NCBI GenBank assembly: GCA_903921405.1
Contig: CAIXPV010000045.1
Span: 1 to 14,437, forward strand
From: an uncultured Actinomycetes bacterium
GTDB lineage: Bacteria; Actinomycetota; Actinomycetes; Nanopelagicales; Nanopelagicaceae
Reading direction: 5' to 3'
DNA length: 14,437 bases
Below the pieces are notes generated by a model. That model did no database searches. It was not told the origin of the DNA and saw only the letters and a program-made list of their open reading frames with translations. Position numbers and translations under genes: made by a program. Shown here piece by piece: positions 1 to 8,285 of this stretch; the stretch's first letter is position 1, and the number at the start of each line of letters is the position of its first letter.

Positions 1-1068
1 ATTGGACAAGATCGAGCAAAGAAGTCTCTCTCTGTCGCCGTCTATAACCACTACAAGCGTGTGCAATCAGGGGACTCACGTAATGAAGATGGAATTGAAC
101 TAGCGAAGTCAAACATTCTTCTCTTGGGACCAACGGGTTGCGGCAAGACGCTGATGGCGCAAACACTTGCACGTATGCTCAATGTTCCATTCGCTATTGC
201 AGATGCAACTGCACTGACTGAAGCAGGCTATGTTGGTGAAGATGTTGAGAATATTCTTCTCAAGCTTTTGCAGGCAGCAGATTACGATGTGAAGAAGGCT
301 GAAACTGGAATTATCTATATCGATGAGATCGATAAGGTGGCACGTAAGGCTGAAAACCCATCTATCACTCGCGATGTTTCGGGTGAAGGTGTTCAGCAAG
401 CTCTTCTTAAGATTCTAGAAGGAACAGTTGCATCTGTTCCACCACAGGGTGGCCGTAAGCACCCACACCAAGAATTTATTCAGATTGATACAACCAATGT
501 TCTCTTTATCGTCGGTGGAGCATTCTCTGGTCTTGAAAAGATTATTGAAGCGCGCAGTGGTTCATCAGGTGTTGGCTTTGGAGCTGAACTTCAGAGCGCA
601 GAAGAAAAGAACCGTCGCGATATCTTTGCCGATGTCATGCCAGAAGATTTATTGAAGTTTGGAATGATTCCTGAATTTATCGGTCGCCTTCCAGTTCTGA
701 CAAGCGTTGAAAATCTTGATAAGCCAGCGCTCATGCAGATTCTTACCGAACCAAAAAATGCTCTGGTCAAGCAGTATCAGCGCCTCTTTGATCTAGATAA
801 CGTGGCCCTTGAGTTTTCACCAGAAGCCCTTGATGCAATTGCAGATCTCGCATTGCTTCGTGGAACTGGTGCTCGAGGACTTCGCGCAATCATGGAATCC
901 GTCCTACTTTCTTTGATGTATGACGTACCAAGTCGCACCGATATTGCAAAGGTTTTGGTCACCCGCGAATGCATCGAGACTGGTGCCCAGCCAGAGTTCA
1001 TCCTGCATACAGGTGATATTCCTAAGCGTGCGCGAAGCCAAAAGGGTCAAGAGGAGAAGAGCGCGTAA
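1..1068 (+). CDS. clpX: ATP-dependent Clp protease ATP-binding subunit ClpX (5' partial)
   Basis: ClpX is the AAA+ unfoldase that recognises tagged proteins, unfolds them with ATP and threads them into the ClpP protease in the cytoplasm. The frame is open from base 1, so the start and the N-terminal zinc-binding domain (about 70 residues) lie outside the window. Counting codons from base 1, I see Walker A GPTGCGKT (43-50), the pore-1 loop GYVG (76-79), Walker B IDEID (107-111), an RKH-type pore loop (GRKH), the ClpP-docking tripeptide as VGF (191-193) and the sensor-2 stretch GARGLR (290-295). The 355 visible codons match the rest of a roughly 425-residue family member. The docking tripeptide is IGF in E. 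coli and, as I recall, LGF in many actinobacteria; VGF is a conservative change. A GTG at base 61 is internal and not the start, because the conserved IGQDRAKK motif is encoded before it. clpP is expected upstream. Confidence 0.97.
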   Translation: MGQDRAKKSLSVAVYNHYKRVQSGDSRNEDGIELAKSNILLLGPTGCGKTLMAQTLARMLNVPFAIADATALTEAGYVGEDVENILLKLLQAADYDVKKAETGIIYIDEIDKVARKAENPSITRDVSGEGVQQALLKILEGTVASVPPQGGRKHPHQEFIQIDTTNVLFIVGGAFSGLEKIIEARSGSSGVGFGAELQSAEEKNRRDIFADVMPEDLLKFGMIPEFIGRLPVLTSVENLDKPALMQILTEPKNALVKQYQRLFDLDNVALEFSPEALDAIADLALLRGTGARGLRAIMESVLLSLMYDVPSRTDIAKVLVTRECIETGAQPEFILHTGDIPKRARSQKGQEEKSA

Positions 1069-1070
1069 TC

Positions 1071-1083
1071 TAGACTGCTCCCT
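1071..1083 (+). promoter_or_regulatory. Candidate -10 box (TAGACT) for leaderless valS mRNA
   Basis: TAGACT at 1071-1076 fits the actinobacterial TAnnnT -10 pattern and ends 7 bases before the valS ATG at 1084, so a transcript would begin at or beside the start codon. No Shine-Dalgarno sequence lies in the 15 bases between the clpX stop and the ATG. No convincing -35 box is visible. Read-through from clpX is also possible. Confidence 0.42.
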
Positions 1084-3660
1084 ATGTCCCGCGAACTAGC
1101 TTCTAGCTTTTCACCAGCTGATATCGAAGCCGACCTGTATGAAAAGTGGGTCGCCGCTGGCTACTTCAAGGCTGATGCAACATCTGAAAAGCCACCTTTC
1201 ACAATTGTTATCCCGCCTCCCAATGTCACGGGTTCACTGCACATTGGTCATGCGCTAGATCACACACTTCAGGACACGCTCACACGTATGAAGCGCATGA
1301 AAGGTTTTGAAGCGTTGTGGTTACCAGGAATGGATCACGCAGGAATTGCTACACAAAATGTTGTTGAAAAACAGTTAGCAGCTAATGGTCAAACTCGACA
1401 TGACTTGGGTCGTGAAGATTTTGTTGCAAAAGTCTGGCAATGGAAAGATGAATCTGGTGGAGCAATTCTCGATCAGATGCGTCGACTAGGAGACAGTGTT
1501 GACTGGTCGCGCGAAGCATTCACAATGGATGCAGGACTATCAACTGCGGTCTTAACGATATTTAAGAAACTTTATGACCAAGGCCTTATCTATCGCGCTG
1601 AAAGAATTATTAACTGGTGCCCTCGTTGCTTAACGGCATTATCTGATATTGAAGTTGAACACCAGGATGATGCCGGTGAATTTGTACAGGTTCGTTATGG
1701 CGAAGGTGACATTCAAATTACAGTTGCGACAACCCGTGCTGAAACAATGTTAGGTGATGGAGCAGTTGCAGTTCATCCAGATGATGTTCGCTATCAGCAT
1801 CTGATTGGCAAGCAGGTACTACTTCCACTTGCTAATCGATATATTCCTATTATCGCGGACGAGTTAGTTGAGCAAGATTTTGGAACTGGAGCAGTAAAGG
1901 TAACTGCTGCCCATGATCCCAATGACTTTGAAATGGCGATGCGTCATAACGTTGCATTTGTTGTCATCATGAATGAGCATGGCGTGATGGCCGGATCTGG
2001 TACCCGCTTTGATGGCATGGATCGCTTTGATGCACGCAAGGCAGTAGTTGAAGCGTTGCGCGAAGAAGGTCGCATCGTGGATGAGAAGCGTCCATATGTT
2101 CACGCAGTAGGTCACTGTTCGCGCTGCGATACAACAGTTGAACCACGTTTATCAAAACAGTGGTTTGTAAAGGTTGCACCGCTTGCAAAGGCTGCAGGAG
2201 ATGCCGTTCGAGATGGTCGAGTAACAATCGAACCTGAAGAACTAGCTCCACGATATTTTGACTGGATTGATAACATGCACGATTGGTGCATCTCTCGCCA
2301 ATTATGGTGGGGACATCGAATTCCAGTTTGGTATGGACCTGAGGGAGAAGTATTAGTTGTCGGACCTGGTGAACACGCTCCAGATGGCTACACGCAAGAT
2401 CCAGATGTATTAGATACATGGTTCTCATCTGCGTTGTGGCCATTTTCAACTTTGGGTTGGCCCAATGAGAGCGCTGACTTAAAGAAGTTTTATCCAACAT
2501 CTGTGCTTGTAACCGGCTATGACATCTTGTTCTTTTGGGTAGCACGAATGATGATGTTTGGTTTATTTGCGATGGATGGTGTTCAGCCATTCCATACGAT
2601 TGCATTACATGGTTTAGTTCGCGATCAATTTGGTAAGAAGATGTCCAAATCTAAAGGCAACACGGTCGATCCTATTGAGTTCATGGATAAATACGGCGCC
2701 GATGCACTTCGATTTACTTTAGCGCGTGGTGCGAATCCAGGTAAGGATCAAGCCCTTGCGGAGGACTGGATCGGTGGATCACGTAACTTTGCAACCAAAC
2801 TTTGGAATGCAACACGCTTTGCAATGATGAACGGCGCAACAACTGAAGGCGATCTTCCGTTGGTCAGTGATCTGAATGCAATTGATAAATGGATTCTTAG
2901 TCGCTTGTCCGAGACTATTTCTGAAGTTGACTCACTTCTGGAGCGTTATGAATTCGCCCGTGCATGCGAGCTGATGTACCACTTTGCATGGGATGATTTA
3001 TGCGACTGGTATTTAGAGCTTTCTAAAGAAGCTTTTTCATCGGGAGATTCCGATAACACCAAACGAGTTTTGGGATTTGTTTTAGATCAACTCTTCCGAT
3101 TAATGCACCCGATCATGCCTTTTATTACCGAAACTATGTGGACCACTTTGACCGGGGGAGAGTCTCTCGTCATCGCCACATGGCCCGTTGCTCACGCAGA
3201 GCACGTCGATAAGGCCTCAGAGAAGCTCATTGGCCAGCTTCAAGAGATCATCACCGATGTACGTAGATTTAGAAATGATCAAGGCATAAAGACTTCTCAA
3301 AAGATTCCTGCTCGTTTTATTGCCCCTGCGCACATTAGCGATTATTCCGGTGCAATGGCCTTTGTACTTCGCCTGGAACTTGGCGACATCACACCAAGTG
3401 CGCACTGTGAAGTTGGTTCAGTAAAAGTTGAGTTCGACCTTACAGGCTCTATCGATGTCGTTGCCGAACGTGCACGTCTTGAAAAGGATTTAGCAACAGC
3501 TGTAAAAGATAAGCAAACTGCCGAAGTTAAATTAAATAATCAAGGCTTTATGGCTAAGGCGCCAGAAAATGTTGTAGTTGAGATTCGTGAGCGTTTAGAA
3601 AAAACTACTGCCGATATCGAACGTTTGACTTCTCAACTGTCACAACTTCCAACATCATGA
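1084..3660 (+). CDS. valS: Valyl-tRNA synthetase
   Basis: This class I aminoacyl-tRNA synthetase charges tRNA-Val with valine in the cytoplasm and edits mischarged threonine. The 858 residues are full length for bacterial ValRS. The signature HIGH is at residues 53-56, inside PPPNVTGSLHIGHALDH. The editing (CP1) domain shows TTRAETMLGD starting at 216 and GTGAVKVTAAHDPNDF further on. KMSKS is at 519-523, within GKKMSKSKGNTVDP. Two CxxC pairs (C179/C182 and C345/C348) resemble the zinc-binding pairs of some ValRS enzymes. A C-terminal coiled-coil arm, rich in Lys, Glu and Leu, covers about residues 795-858 and is typical of ValRS, separating it from IleRS and LeuRS. The ATG at 1084 is 15 bases after the clpX stop, lacks a Shine-Dalgarno and may be leaderless. 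Its stop overlaps the folC start as ATGA, which indicates translational coupling. Confidence 0.98.
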   Translation: MSRELASSFSPADIEADLYEKWVAAGYFKADATSEKPPFTIVIPPPNVTGSLHIGHALDHTLQDTLTRMKRMKGFEALWLPGMDHAGIATQNVVEKQLAANGQTRHDLGREDFVAKVWQWKDESGGAILDQMRRLGDSVDWSREAFTMDAGLSTAVLTIFKKLYDQGLIYRAERIINWCPRCLTALSDIEVEHQDDAGEFVQVRYGEGDIQITVATTRAETMLGDGAVAVHPDDVRYQHLIGKQVLLPLANRYIPIIADELVEQDFGTGAVKVTAAHDPNDFEMAMRHNVAFVVIMNEHGVMAGSGTRFDGMDRFDARKAVVEALREEGRIVDEKRPYVHAVGHCSRCDTTVEPRLSKQWFVKVAPLAKAAGDAVRDGRVTIEPEELAPRYFDWIDNMHDWCISRQLWWGHRIPVWYGPEGEVLVVGPGEHAPDGYTQDPDVLDTWFSSALWPFSTLGWPNESADLKKFYPTSVLVTGYDILFFWVARMMMFGLFAMDGVQPFHTIALHGLVRDQFGKKMSKSKGNTVDPIEFMDKYGADALRFTLARGANPGKDQALAEDWIGGSRNFATKLWNATRFAMMNGATTEGDLPLVSDLNAIDKWILSRLSETISEVDSLLERYEFARACELMYHFAWDDLCDWYLELSKEAFSSGDSDNTKRVLGFVLDQLFRLMHPIMPFITETMWTTLTGGESLVIATWPVAHAEHVDKASEKLIGQLQEIITDVRRFRNDQGIKTSQKIPARFIAPAHISDYSGAMAFVLRLELGDITPSAHCEVGSVKVEFDLTGSIDVVAERARLEKDLATAVKDKQTAEVKLNNQGFMAKAPENVVVEIRERLEKTTADIERLTSQLSQLPTS

Positions 3661-5003
3661 TTATTTCACCCGATGATCAAGAACGCATTGATGCTATTGA
3701 AAAGGCATTACTAGCGCGCTGGCCTGAAACTCGTATTGCACCCTCCACTGAACGTATTGCAGCACTTGTCGATATCTTAGGGTCGCCTCAACTGACGTAT
3801 CCAACAATTCATGTGGGTGGCACTAATGGTAAGACAACAACTGCTCGAATGATTGATTCGCTTTTGTTTGCTCATGGCCTGCGCACGGGGCGCTTTACTA
3901 GTCCGCATCTGGAAACGTATTTAGAACGAATCTCTATCAACGGGCAACCGATAGATCCTAAGGATTTAATCTTTGCCTACAATGATATTGCCGCGTACTT
4001 AGATTTAATGGATACCAAGTTTGAACACCCGATCTCATTCTTTGAAGCAGTTACCGCGCTGGGCTTTGTAGCATTTGCCGAACACCCAGTTGACGTTGCC
4101 GTCATTGAAGTTGGCATGGGCGGGGAATGGGATGCAACCAATGTCATTGATGCAGACGTCAGCGTAATTACACCGATTGGCTTTGATCATATGGAGTATC
4201 TGGGCCAAACTCTGCATGAAATTGCAGCGACAAAGGCTGGAATCATCAAAGAAGGTGGCTTCATAGTTCTTGCCCAGCAAGAGCCTGAAGCGGCAAAAGA
4301 GTTAATCCGCAAGGCTGCAGAAGTTGGCGCTGATGTAGTGCGCGAAGGCATTGAGTACTCAGTTGCATCACGTGCAGTTGCGGTAGGTGGGCAGCTATTA
4401 ACTATTCAGGGGCTCAATGACACGTACGACGAAATCTTCTTACCCCTTCATGGAAAGCATCAGGCTGCAAATGCAGCAAGTGCATTAGTTGCCGTTGAAG
4501 CCTTCTTTGGCGAGCAACCTCTAGATATTGAGGCTGTGCGTGCAGGCTTTGCTGCCGTGACTTCTCCTGGGCGAGCAGAAGTAGTTCATCGTGATCCAAC
4601 AATAATCTTGGATGCGGCGCATAATCCACATGGAGCAAAGGCCTTAGCCGATACTTTACTTAATGAATTTAATTTCGATGAGCTGATTGCAGTTGTTGGA
4701 GTCTTTGGCGACAAAGACGCTACTGGAATTTTGAAAGAGTTAGAACCAGTTGTAGACCATGTCATAGTTACTCAAAGTTCATCGACGCGTGCCATGTCAT
4801 CTGGTGACTTAGAAAAAATTGCAAGCTCAATCTTTGGAGTTGATAGGGTCTTTGAAATTAGTGATTTGGACTCTGCGCTAGATCGAGCAGTAAAAGATGC
4901 TCACCGTCCATTGAGTGAAGAGACAATTGGAATTATTGTCACCGGCTCTGTTGTCACTGTCGGAGAAGCAAGGTCGTATCTTCGAAAGAAGTTTTCACAG
5001 TGA
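3657..5003 (+). CDS. folC: Folylpolyglutamate synthase / dihydrofolate synthase
   Basis: FolC is a Mur-ligase-family enzyme that adds glutamate to folates using ATP and, in many bacteria, also makes dihydrofolate from dihydropteroate. The 448 residues are normal for the family. The P-loop HVGGTNGKTT is at 52-61 and the folate-site motif FTSPHLETYLERI begins at F80. VGMGGEWDATN and GFDHMEYLGQTLHEIAATKAG (in part) mark the central ATPase domain, and LHGKHQAANA and DAAHNPHG (319-326) mark the C-terminal domain, where the incoming amino acid binds. The ATG overlaps the valS stop by four bases and the gene's own stop overlaps the next GTG by four, so valS, folC and the DUF4233 gene look co-translated. 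Whether it is bifunctional cannot be settled here; it depends on whether a separate dihydrofolate synthase exists elsewhere. Confidence 0.96.
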   Translation: MIISPDDQERIDAIEKALLARWPETRIAPSTERIAALVDILGSPQLTYPTIHVGGTNGKTTTARMIDSLLFAHGLRTGRFTSPHLETYLERISINGQPIDPKDLIFAYNDIAAYLDLMDTKFEHPISFFEAVTALGFVAFAEHPVDVAVIEVGMGGEWDATNVIDADVSVITPIGFDHMEYLGQTLHEIAATKAGIIKEGGFIVLAQQEPEAAKELIRKAAEVGADVVREGIEYSVASRAVAVGGQLLTIQGLNDTYDEIFLPLHGKHQAANAASALVAVEAFFGEQPLDIEAVRAGFAAVTSPGRAEVVHRDPTIILDAAHNPHGAKALADTLLNEFNFDELIAVVGVFGDKDATGILKELEPVVDHVIVTQSSSTRAMSSGDLEKIASSIFGVDRVFEISDLDSALDRAVKDAHRPLSEETIGIIVTGSVVTVGEARSYLRKKFSQ

Positions 5004-5335
5004 GAGTTCTAGGAGCTTCAGTTTTAGTGATGGAGAGCTTGACTTTGGGTTTTGCGATACTTCTTGCAACCAAAGACCACACATCTAGCGCACTTCTATA
5101 CGGTGGAATAGTTTCCTTGCTGCTCTTTCTTGCTGCAGGCCTTCTCAAGCGACGTTCAGGTTTCATAATCGCCTCAGTTCTACAGATTTTCATGATTGCC
5201 TTTGGCTTTGTCGTTCCATCCTTTTTCTTCATCGGGGTGATTTTCATCGGCCTATGGGCCGCAGCCATCATTGTGGGGCGAAAAGGCGAGGCCGCTCGCG
5301 CAGCCCACGTGGCTTCACAAGCCGAAAAGGCCTAA
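5000..5335 (+). CDS. DUF4233 family small membrane protein
   Basis: This 111-residue integral membrane protein has no established function. Four hydrophobic segments are visible, at about residues 3-23, 32-49, 54-72 and 75-93, with a short basic loop (KRR) between the second and third and a charged, Ala-rich C-terminal tail. The N-terminal pattern VLGASVLVMESLTLGF and the position between folC and ndk match the DUF4233 proteins found at this place across Actinobacteria. The GTG start at 5000 overlaps the folC stop as GTGA. The gene ends in tandem stops, TAA then TAG. The conserved location suggests co-expression with folC, but a role in folate metabolism would be a guess. The coding call is firm; the family name is recalled from context and pattern. 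Confidence 0.88.
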   Translation: MRVLGASVLVMESLTLGFAILLATKDHTSSALLYGGIVSLLLFLAAGLLKRRSGFIIASVLQIFMIAFGFVVPSFFFIGVIFIGLWAAAIIVGRKGEAARAAHVASQAEKA

Positions 5336-5347
5336 TAGACTACGCGG
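5314..5347 (+). promoter_or_regulatory. Candidate promoter for leaderless ndk mRNA (TTCACA / TAGACT)
   Basis: TTCACA at 5314-5319 matches the -35 consensus TTGACA at five of six positions. It is followed after 16 bases by TAGACT at 5336-5341, which fits the TAnnnT -10 pattern. The ndk GTG at 5348 begins 6 bases after the -10 box, so the message would start at or next to the start codon. There is no Shine-Dalgarno in front of ndk. The -10 hexamer is the same as the one before valS. Confidence 0.5.
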
Positions 5348-5767
5348 GTGAGTACAGAGAAAACATTGATCCTTGTGAAGCCAGATGGCGTTCGCCGTGG
5401 TTTAGTCGGCGAAGTTATCTCTCGAGTTGAAACTAAGGGTTACTCAATAGAAGCCCTACGTATGCTCAACGCTGATCGAGCCTTACTTGAGCGCCACTAC
5501 GCCGAACACATCGGTAAGCCATTTTATGAGCCGCTTGTTGAGTTCATGATGTCAGGACCGATTGTCGCAATAGTTGCATCAGGTAATCGAGTCATCGAAG
5601 GATTTCGTTCACTTGCTGGCGTAACAGATCCAACTGTTGCAGCCCCTGGAACGATTCGCGGCGACTTAGCTCGTGATCAAGGAACCAAAGTCGTACAAAA
5701 TATTGTGCACGGATCAGATTCTCCAGAATCTGCTGCGCGTGAGATTGAAATTTTCTTCCCTAAATAA
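5348..5767 (+). CDS. ndk: Nucleoside diphosphate kinase
   Basis: Ndk moves the gamma-phosphate of ATP onto other nucleoside diphosphates through a phosphohistidine, balancing NTP and dNTP pools in the cytoplasm. The 139 residues start with the classic TLILVKPDGVRRGLVGEV. PGTIRGD is at 100-106 and the active-site motif NIVHGSDSPESAAREI puts the catalytic histidine at H121. Between RGD and the invariant N-x-x-H there are four more residues than in the E. coli, human and M. tuberculosis enzymes as I remember them, in a loop beside the active site. The GTG at 5348 is the only start that leaves the first beta strand intact. It has no Shine-Dalgarno but has a well-placed TAGACT. The gene lies 12 bases after DUF4233 and 17 before mreB. 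Confidence 0.98.
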   Translation: MSTEKTLILVKPDGVRRGLVGEVISRVETKGYSIEALRMLNADRALLERHYAEHIGKPFYEPLVEFMMSGPIVAIVASGNRVIEGFRSLAGVTDPTVAAPGTIRGDLARDQGTKVVQNIVHGSDSPESAAREIEIFFPK

Positions 5768-5769
5768 TC

Positions 5770-5775
5770 AAGGAG
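5770..5775 (+). promoter_or_regulatory. Strong ribosome-binding site for mreB
   Basis: AAGGAG lies 9 bases before the mreB ATG at 5785. It is the clearest Shine-Dalgarno in the window and fixes the mreB start over the in-frame ATG at 5803. Genes further down the mre operon have weak or no such site and probably depend on coupling. Confidence 0.85.
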
Positions 5776-5784
5776 AACCAAAGT

Positions 5785-6822
5785 ATGAGCTCATCTAATA
5801 GAATGTCATTTATCGGCCGTGACATGGCCGTTGATTTGGGTACTGCAAACACCCTTGTCTACGTGCGCGGACGTGGAATTGTTTTAAATGAGCCATCTGT
5901 GGTCGCTGTAAACCAAGATACTGGCGGAATTTTAGCTGTTGGTCTTGAGGCCAAGAAGATGATTGGCCGTACTCCTGGAAACATCGTAGCAATTCGTCCA
6001 TTAAAAGATGGAGTTATTGCAGACTTTGAAACTACTGAACGTATGCTGCGCTACTTTATTCAAAAAGTTCACCGTCGTCGCTATTTAGCTAAGCCACGTA
6101 TCGTTGTGTGCGTTCCTTCAGGTATTACTGGAGTAGAACAGCGCGCAGTAAAGGATGCTGCCTATGCAGCAGGTGCCCGTAAGGTTTACATTATTGAAGA
6201 ACCAATGGCTGCAGCAATTGGCGCAGGACTGCCAATCCACGAACCAACTGGAAACATGGTTGTTGATATCGGAGGAGGAACAACTGAAGTTGCTGTTATT
6301 TCACTGGGCGGAATCGTGACATCACTCTCGATCCGTGTTGGTGGTGACGAGCTAGATCAATCGATTATTAACTGGGTTAAGCGTGAATTCTCACTTCTTT
6401 TGGGAGAGCGCACCGCTGAAGAAATCAAGATGGCAATTGGATCTGCGTATCAACTCCCTGGCGAAAACGATGCAGAGATTCGTGGTCGCGATTTAGCAAC
6501 AGGTCTTCCAAAGACAATCGTCGTTTCAGCTGCCGAGATTCGCAAAGCTATTGAAGAGCCAGTCAATGCAATCGTTAACGCTGTGAAATCAACACTTGAT
6601 AAGACTCCACCAGAGTTAGCATCAGATTTGATGGACCGCGGAATCGTTCTTACTGGTGGCGGCGCACTATTGAAGGGTCTCGATGAGCGTCTTCGTAAAG
6701 AGACTGGAATGCCGATTCACGTAGCAGAGCGTCCACTGGATGCAGTTGTTGAAGGCTCCGGGAAGTGCATCGAAGAGTTTGAGGCCCTAGAGAAGGTCCT
6801 AATCTCCGAACCACGTCGATAG
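5785..6822 (+). CDS. mreB: Rod shape-determining protein MreB
   Basis: MreB is the bacterial actin homologue. It forms ATP-dependent filaments on the inner face of the membrane that organise the side-wall synthesis machinery. The 345-residue length is typical. Phosphate-1 motif DLGTANT starts at D17, phosphate-2 motif DIGGGTTE at D161, and the adenosine motif LTGGGALLKG has its GGG from 291. Between them are the family patterns VCVPSGITGVEQRAV and YIIEEPMAAAIGAGLP. Start choice rests on the AAGGAG site 9 bases upstream. It is the first gene of mreB-mreC-mreD-mrdA-rodA, and a full set in order implies a working elongasome and rod-like growth, which many coccoid or tip-growing actinobacteria lack. 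The C-terminal basic tail (EPRR) is short and unremarkable. Confidence 0.98.
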   Translation: MSSSNRMSFIGRDMAVDLGTANTLVYVRGRGIVLNEPSVVAVNQDTGGILAVGLEAKKMIGRTPGNIVAIRPLKDGVIADFETTERMLRYFIQKVHRRRYLAKPRIVVCVPSGITGVEQRAVKDAAYAAGARKVYIIEEPMAAAIGAGLPIHEPTGNMVVDIGGGTTEVAVISLGGIVTSLSIRVGGDELDQSIINWVKREFSLLLGERTAEEIKMAIGSAYQLPGENDAEIRGRDLATGLPKTIVVSAAEIRKAIEEPVNAIVNAVKSTLDKTPPELASDLMDRGIVLTGGGALLKGLDERLRKETGMPIHVAERPLDAVVEGSGKCIEEFEALEKVLISEPRR

Positions 6823-6834
6823 GTCAATTTAGAG

Positions 6835-7758
6835 ATGCGTCACGGCGGTGAAGGTCGTAGTCGACTTCTCTTAATTGTCCTCATTGTTTCAGCGCTCTTT
6901 CTGATTACTTTAGATTTGCGTGGCGTTGGAGTTTTAGAAGGTGCACGCCAGGGAACTCAGACAATTCTTTCGCCTTTTCAACGTGCGGGAAGTGTAGTTA
7001 TTACTCCATTCAAGAATTTCTTCTCTGATGTTACGCACTTAGGGCGTACTAGAAATCAAATTGAAAAGCTCAGAACAGATAATGCCAAGCTTCGTGCCAC
7101 GCTTTTAAATCGTAAAAATGCAGATGCACAGTTACTGCAGCTTAAGTCAATCTTAAATTTAGCAGGAACTGCAGGATATAAAGTTGTCAATGCGCGGGTA
7201 ATCAGTCAGGGTTCAAGTCAATCCTTTTCACAGACTATAACTATCGATGCCGGCACAAGCGCTGGAATCAAGAAGAACATGACGGTCGTGGCTGAAAATG
7301 GAATTGCAGGAGTAGTTAAAGAGGTTTATTCGCAAACATCGTTAATTATGTTGGCAACAGATCCAGCTTTTAAAATTGGTGTACGAATCGCTGGAACCCA
7401 GCAAATCGGTATTTTGTCAGGCCGTGGAAGCCGCTCGGCTAGCCTGCAGCTGCTTGATAATCAGACCACAGTTAAAGTTGGCGATGTTTTGCTCTCGCGT
7501 GGAAGCGTGGCTAATCGTCCATTTGTACCGGGAGTTCCAGTCGGCTATGTAACTGCTGTAGATAATTCGGCAGGTGCAATTGCACAGAGTGCAACTGTTC
7601 ATCTGTATACAAATTTCGCAACTCTAGGAGTTGTAGCCATAGTGGTTGCAGCTTCAACAGTTAATCCAGGGGATGCCTTGATTCCACAAAAACCACAACC
7701 AACTCCTATTCCAACAGTTACCATCTATGTAACGCCTTCACCTTCACCAACGAAATAA
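6835..7758 (+). CDS. mreC: Rod shape-determining protein MreC
   Basis: MreC is a single-pass membrane protein whose periplasmic (extracytoplasmic) domain links MreB filaments to PBP2 and helps activate PBP2-RodA. Its 307 residues show a short basic cytoplasmic N-terminus, a membrane helix at about 11-27, a coiled coil at about 70-108 (heptad-like leucines, RNQIEKLRTDNAKLRATL), and a beta-rich domain to about residue 275 with VNARVISQG, ITIDAGTSAGIKKNM and SRGSVANRPFVPGVPVG. The last 23 residues form a Pro/Thr-rich tail (PQPTPIPTV, TPSPSPTK), probably an unstructured stretch in the wall space. It begins 12 bases after mreB with only a weak AGAG before the ATG. The coiled coil and second domain make this call secure. 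Confidence 0.96.
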   Translation: MRHGGEGRSRLLLIVLIVSALFLITLDLRGVGVLEGARQGTQTILSPFQRAGSVVITPFKNFFSDVTHLGRTRNQIEKLRTDNAKLRATLLNRKNADAQLLQLKSILNLAGTAGYKVVNARVISQGSSQSFSQTITIDAGTSAGIKKNMTVVAENGIAGVVKEVYSQTSLIMLATDPAFKIGVRIAGTQQIGILSGRGSRSASLQLLDNQTTVKVGDVLLSRGSVANRPFVPGVPVGYVTAVDNSAGAIAQSATVHLYTNFATLGVVAIVVAASTVNPGDALIPQKPQPTPIPTVTIYVTPSPSPTK

Positions 7759-7763
7759 TCATC

Positions 7764-8285
7764 ATGATTACGCGTCAGTTATCGATTTCAGCACCGATAT
7801 TCATACTCATATACGGCGTGCAAGAAGTTATTGTGAATCAATTTCGACTTCCAGGTGGTGGATTTTCTATCTTCTTTATCTTTGCTCTTGTATGGGCAAT
7901 TCTAAGCACCCCCGATGTCGCTGCTTTTTCTGGTTTCGCTAGTGGCTTTCTAATGGATCTTTCACCAACTTCTAGTGGACCAATCGGTCAGTGGACATTG
8001 ATTATGGTTGCCAGCTCGTATGTCATCTCGTTCTTGGGTTCTGGAAATGAAAATGTTAAGGGCAATCCAGTTGGAGTTACACTTTTTATATCCAGCGCAG
8101 TATTTCTGACCGAAACATTATTTGTTATTAGCGGAGTGCTGCTGGGTGTACAAACTGGAAGCTTCGGGCAAGTTCTCTTGACCATTTGTGGTTTTTCACT
8201 GTGGACTTTAGTAATTACACCGATCTGTTTGCCTGTATTTTCATTACTACATGATATTGCGCTAGATACGAGATCAAAGATATGA
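7764..8285 (+). CDS. mreD: Rod shape-determining protein MreD
   Basis: MreD is a small polytopic membrane protein of the elongasome, thought to bridge MreC and the PBP2-RodA synthase. The 173 residues contain about six hydrophobic segments (roughly 8-25, 33-48, 52-66, 74-92, 104-128 and 135-162). GFASGFLMDLSPTSSGPIG in the first half resembles the conserved GxxxGLxxDL motif of MreD. The ATG lies 5 bases after the mreC stop without a Shine-Dalgarno, so translation is probably coupled to mreC. Its stop overlaps the mrdA start as ATGA. MreD sequences diverge quickly, so position between mreC and mrdA carries much of the weight. Confidence 0.93.
   Translation: MITRQLSISAPIFILIYGVQEVIVNQFRLPGGGFSIFFIFALVWAILSTPDVAAFSGFASGFLMDLSPTSSGPIGQWTLIMVASSYVISFLGSGNENVKGNPVGVTLFISSAVFLTETLFVISGVLLGVQTGSFGQVLLTICGFSLWTLVITPICLPVFSLLHDIALDTRSKI

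Noticed and set aside
61..63. GTG at 61 as the clpX start
   Set aside because: The frame is open to base 1 and the upstream codons encode the conserved IGQDRAKKSLSVAVYNHYKR segment, so the true start is outside the window.
1967..2605. 212-codon open frame on the - strand inside valS
   Set aside because: It lies wholly opposite a conserved synthetase gene, its translation resembles no family I know, and it has no ribosome-binding site or gap of its own; it is a by-product of valS codon use.
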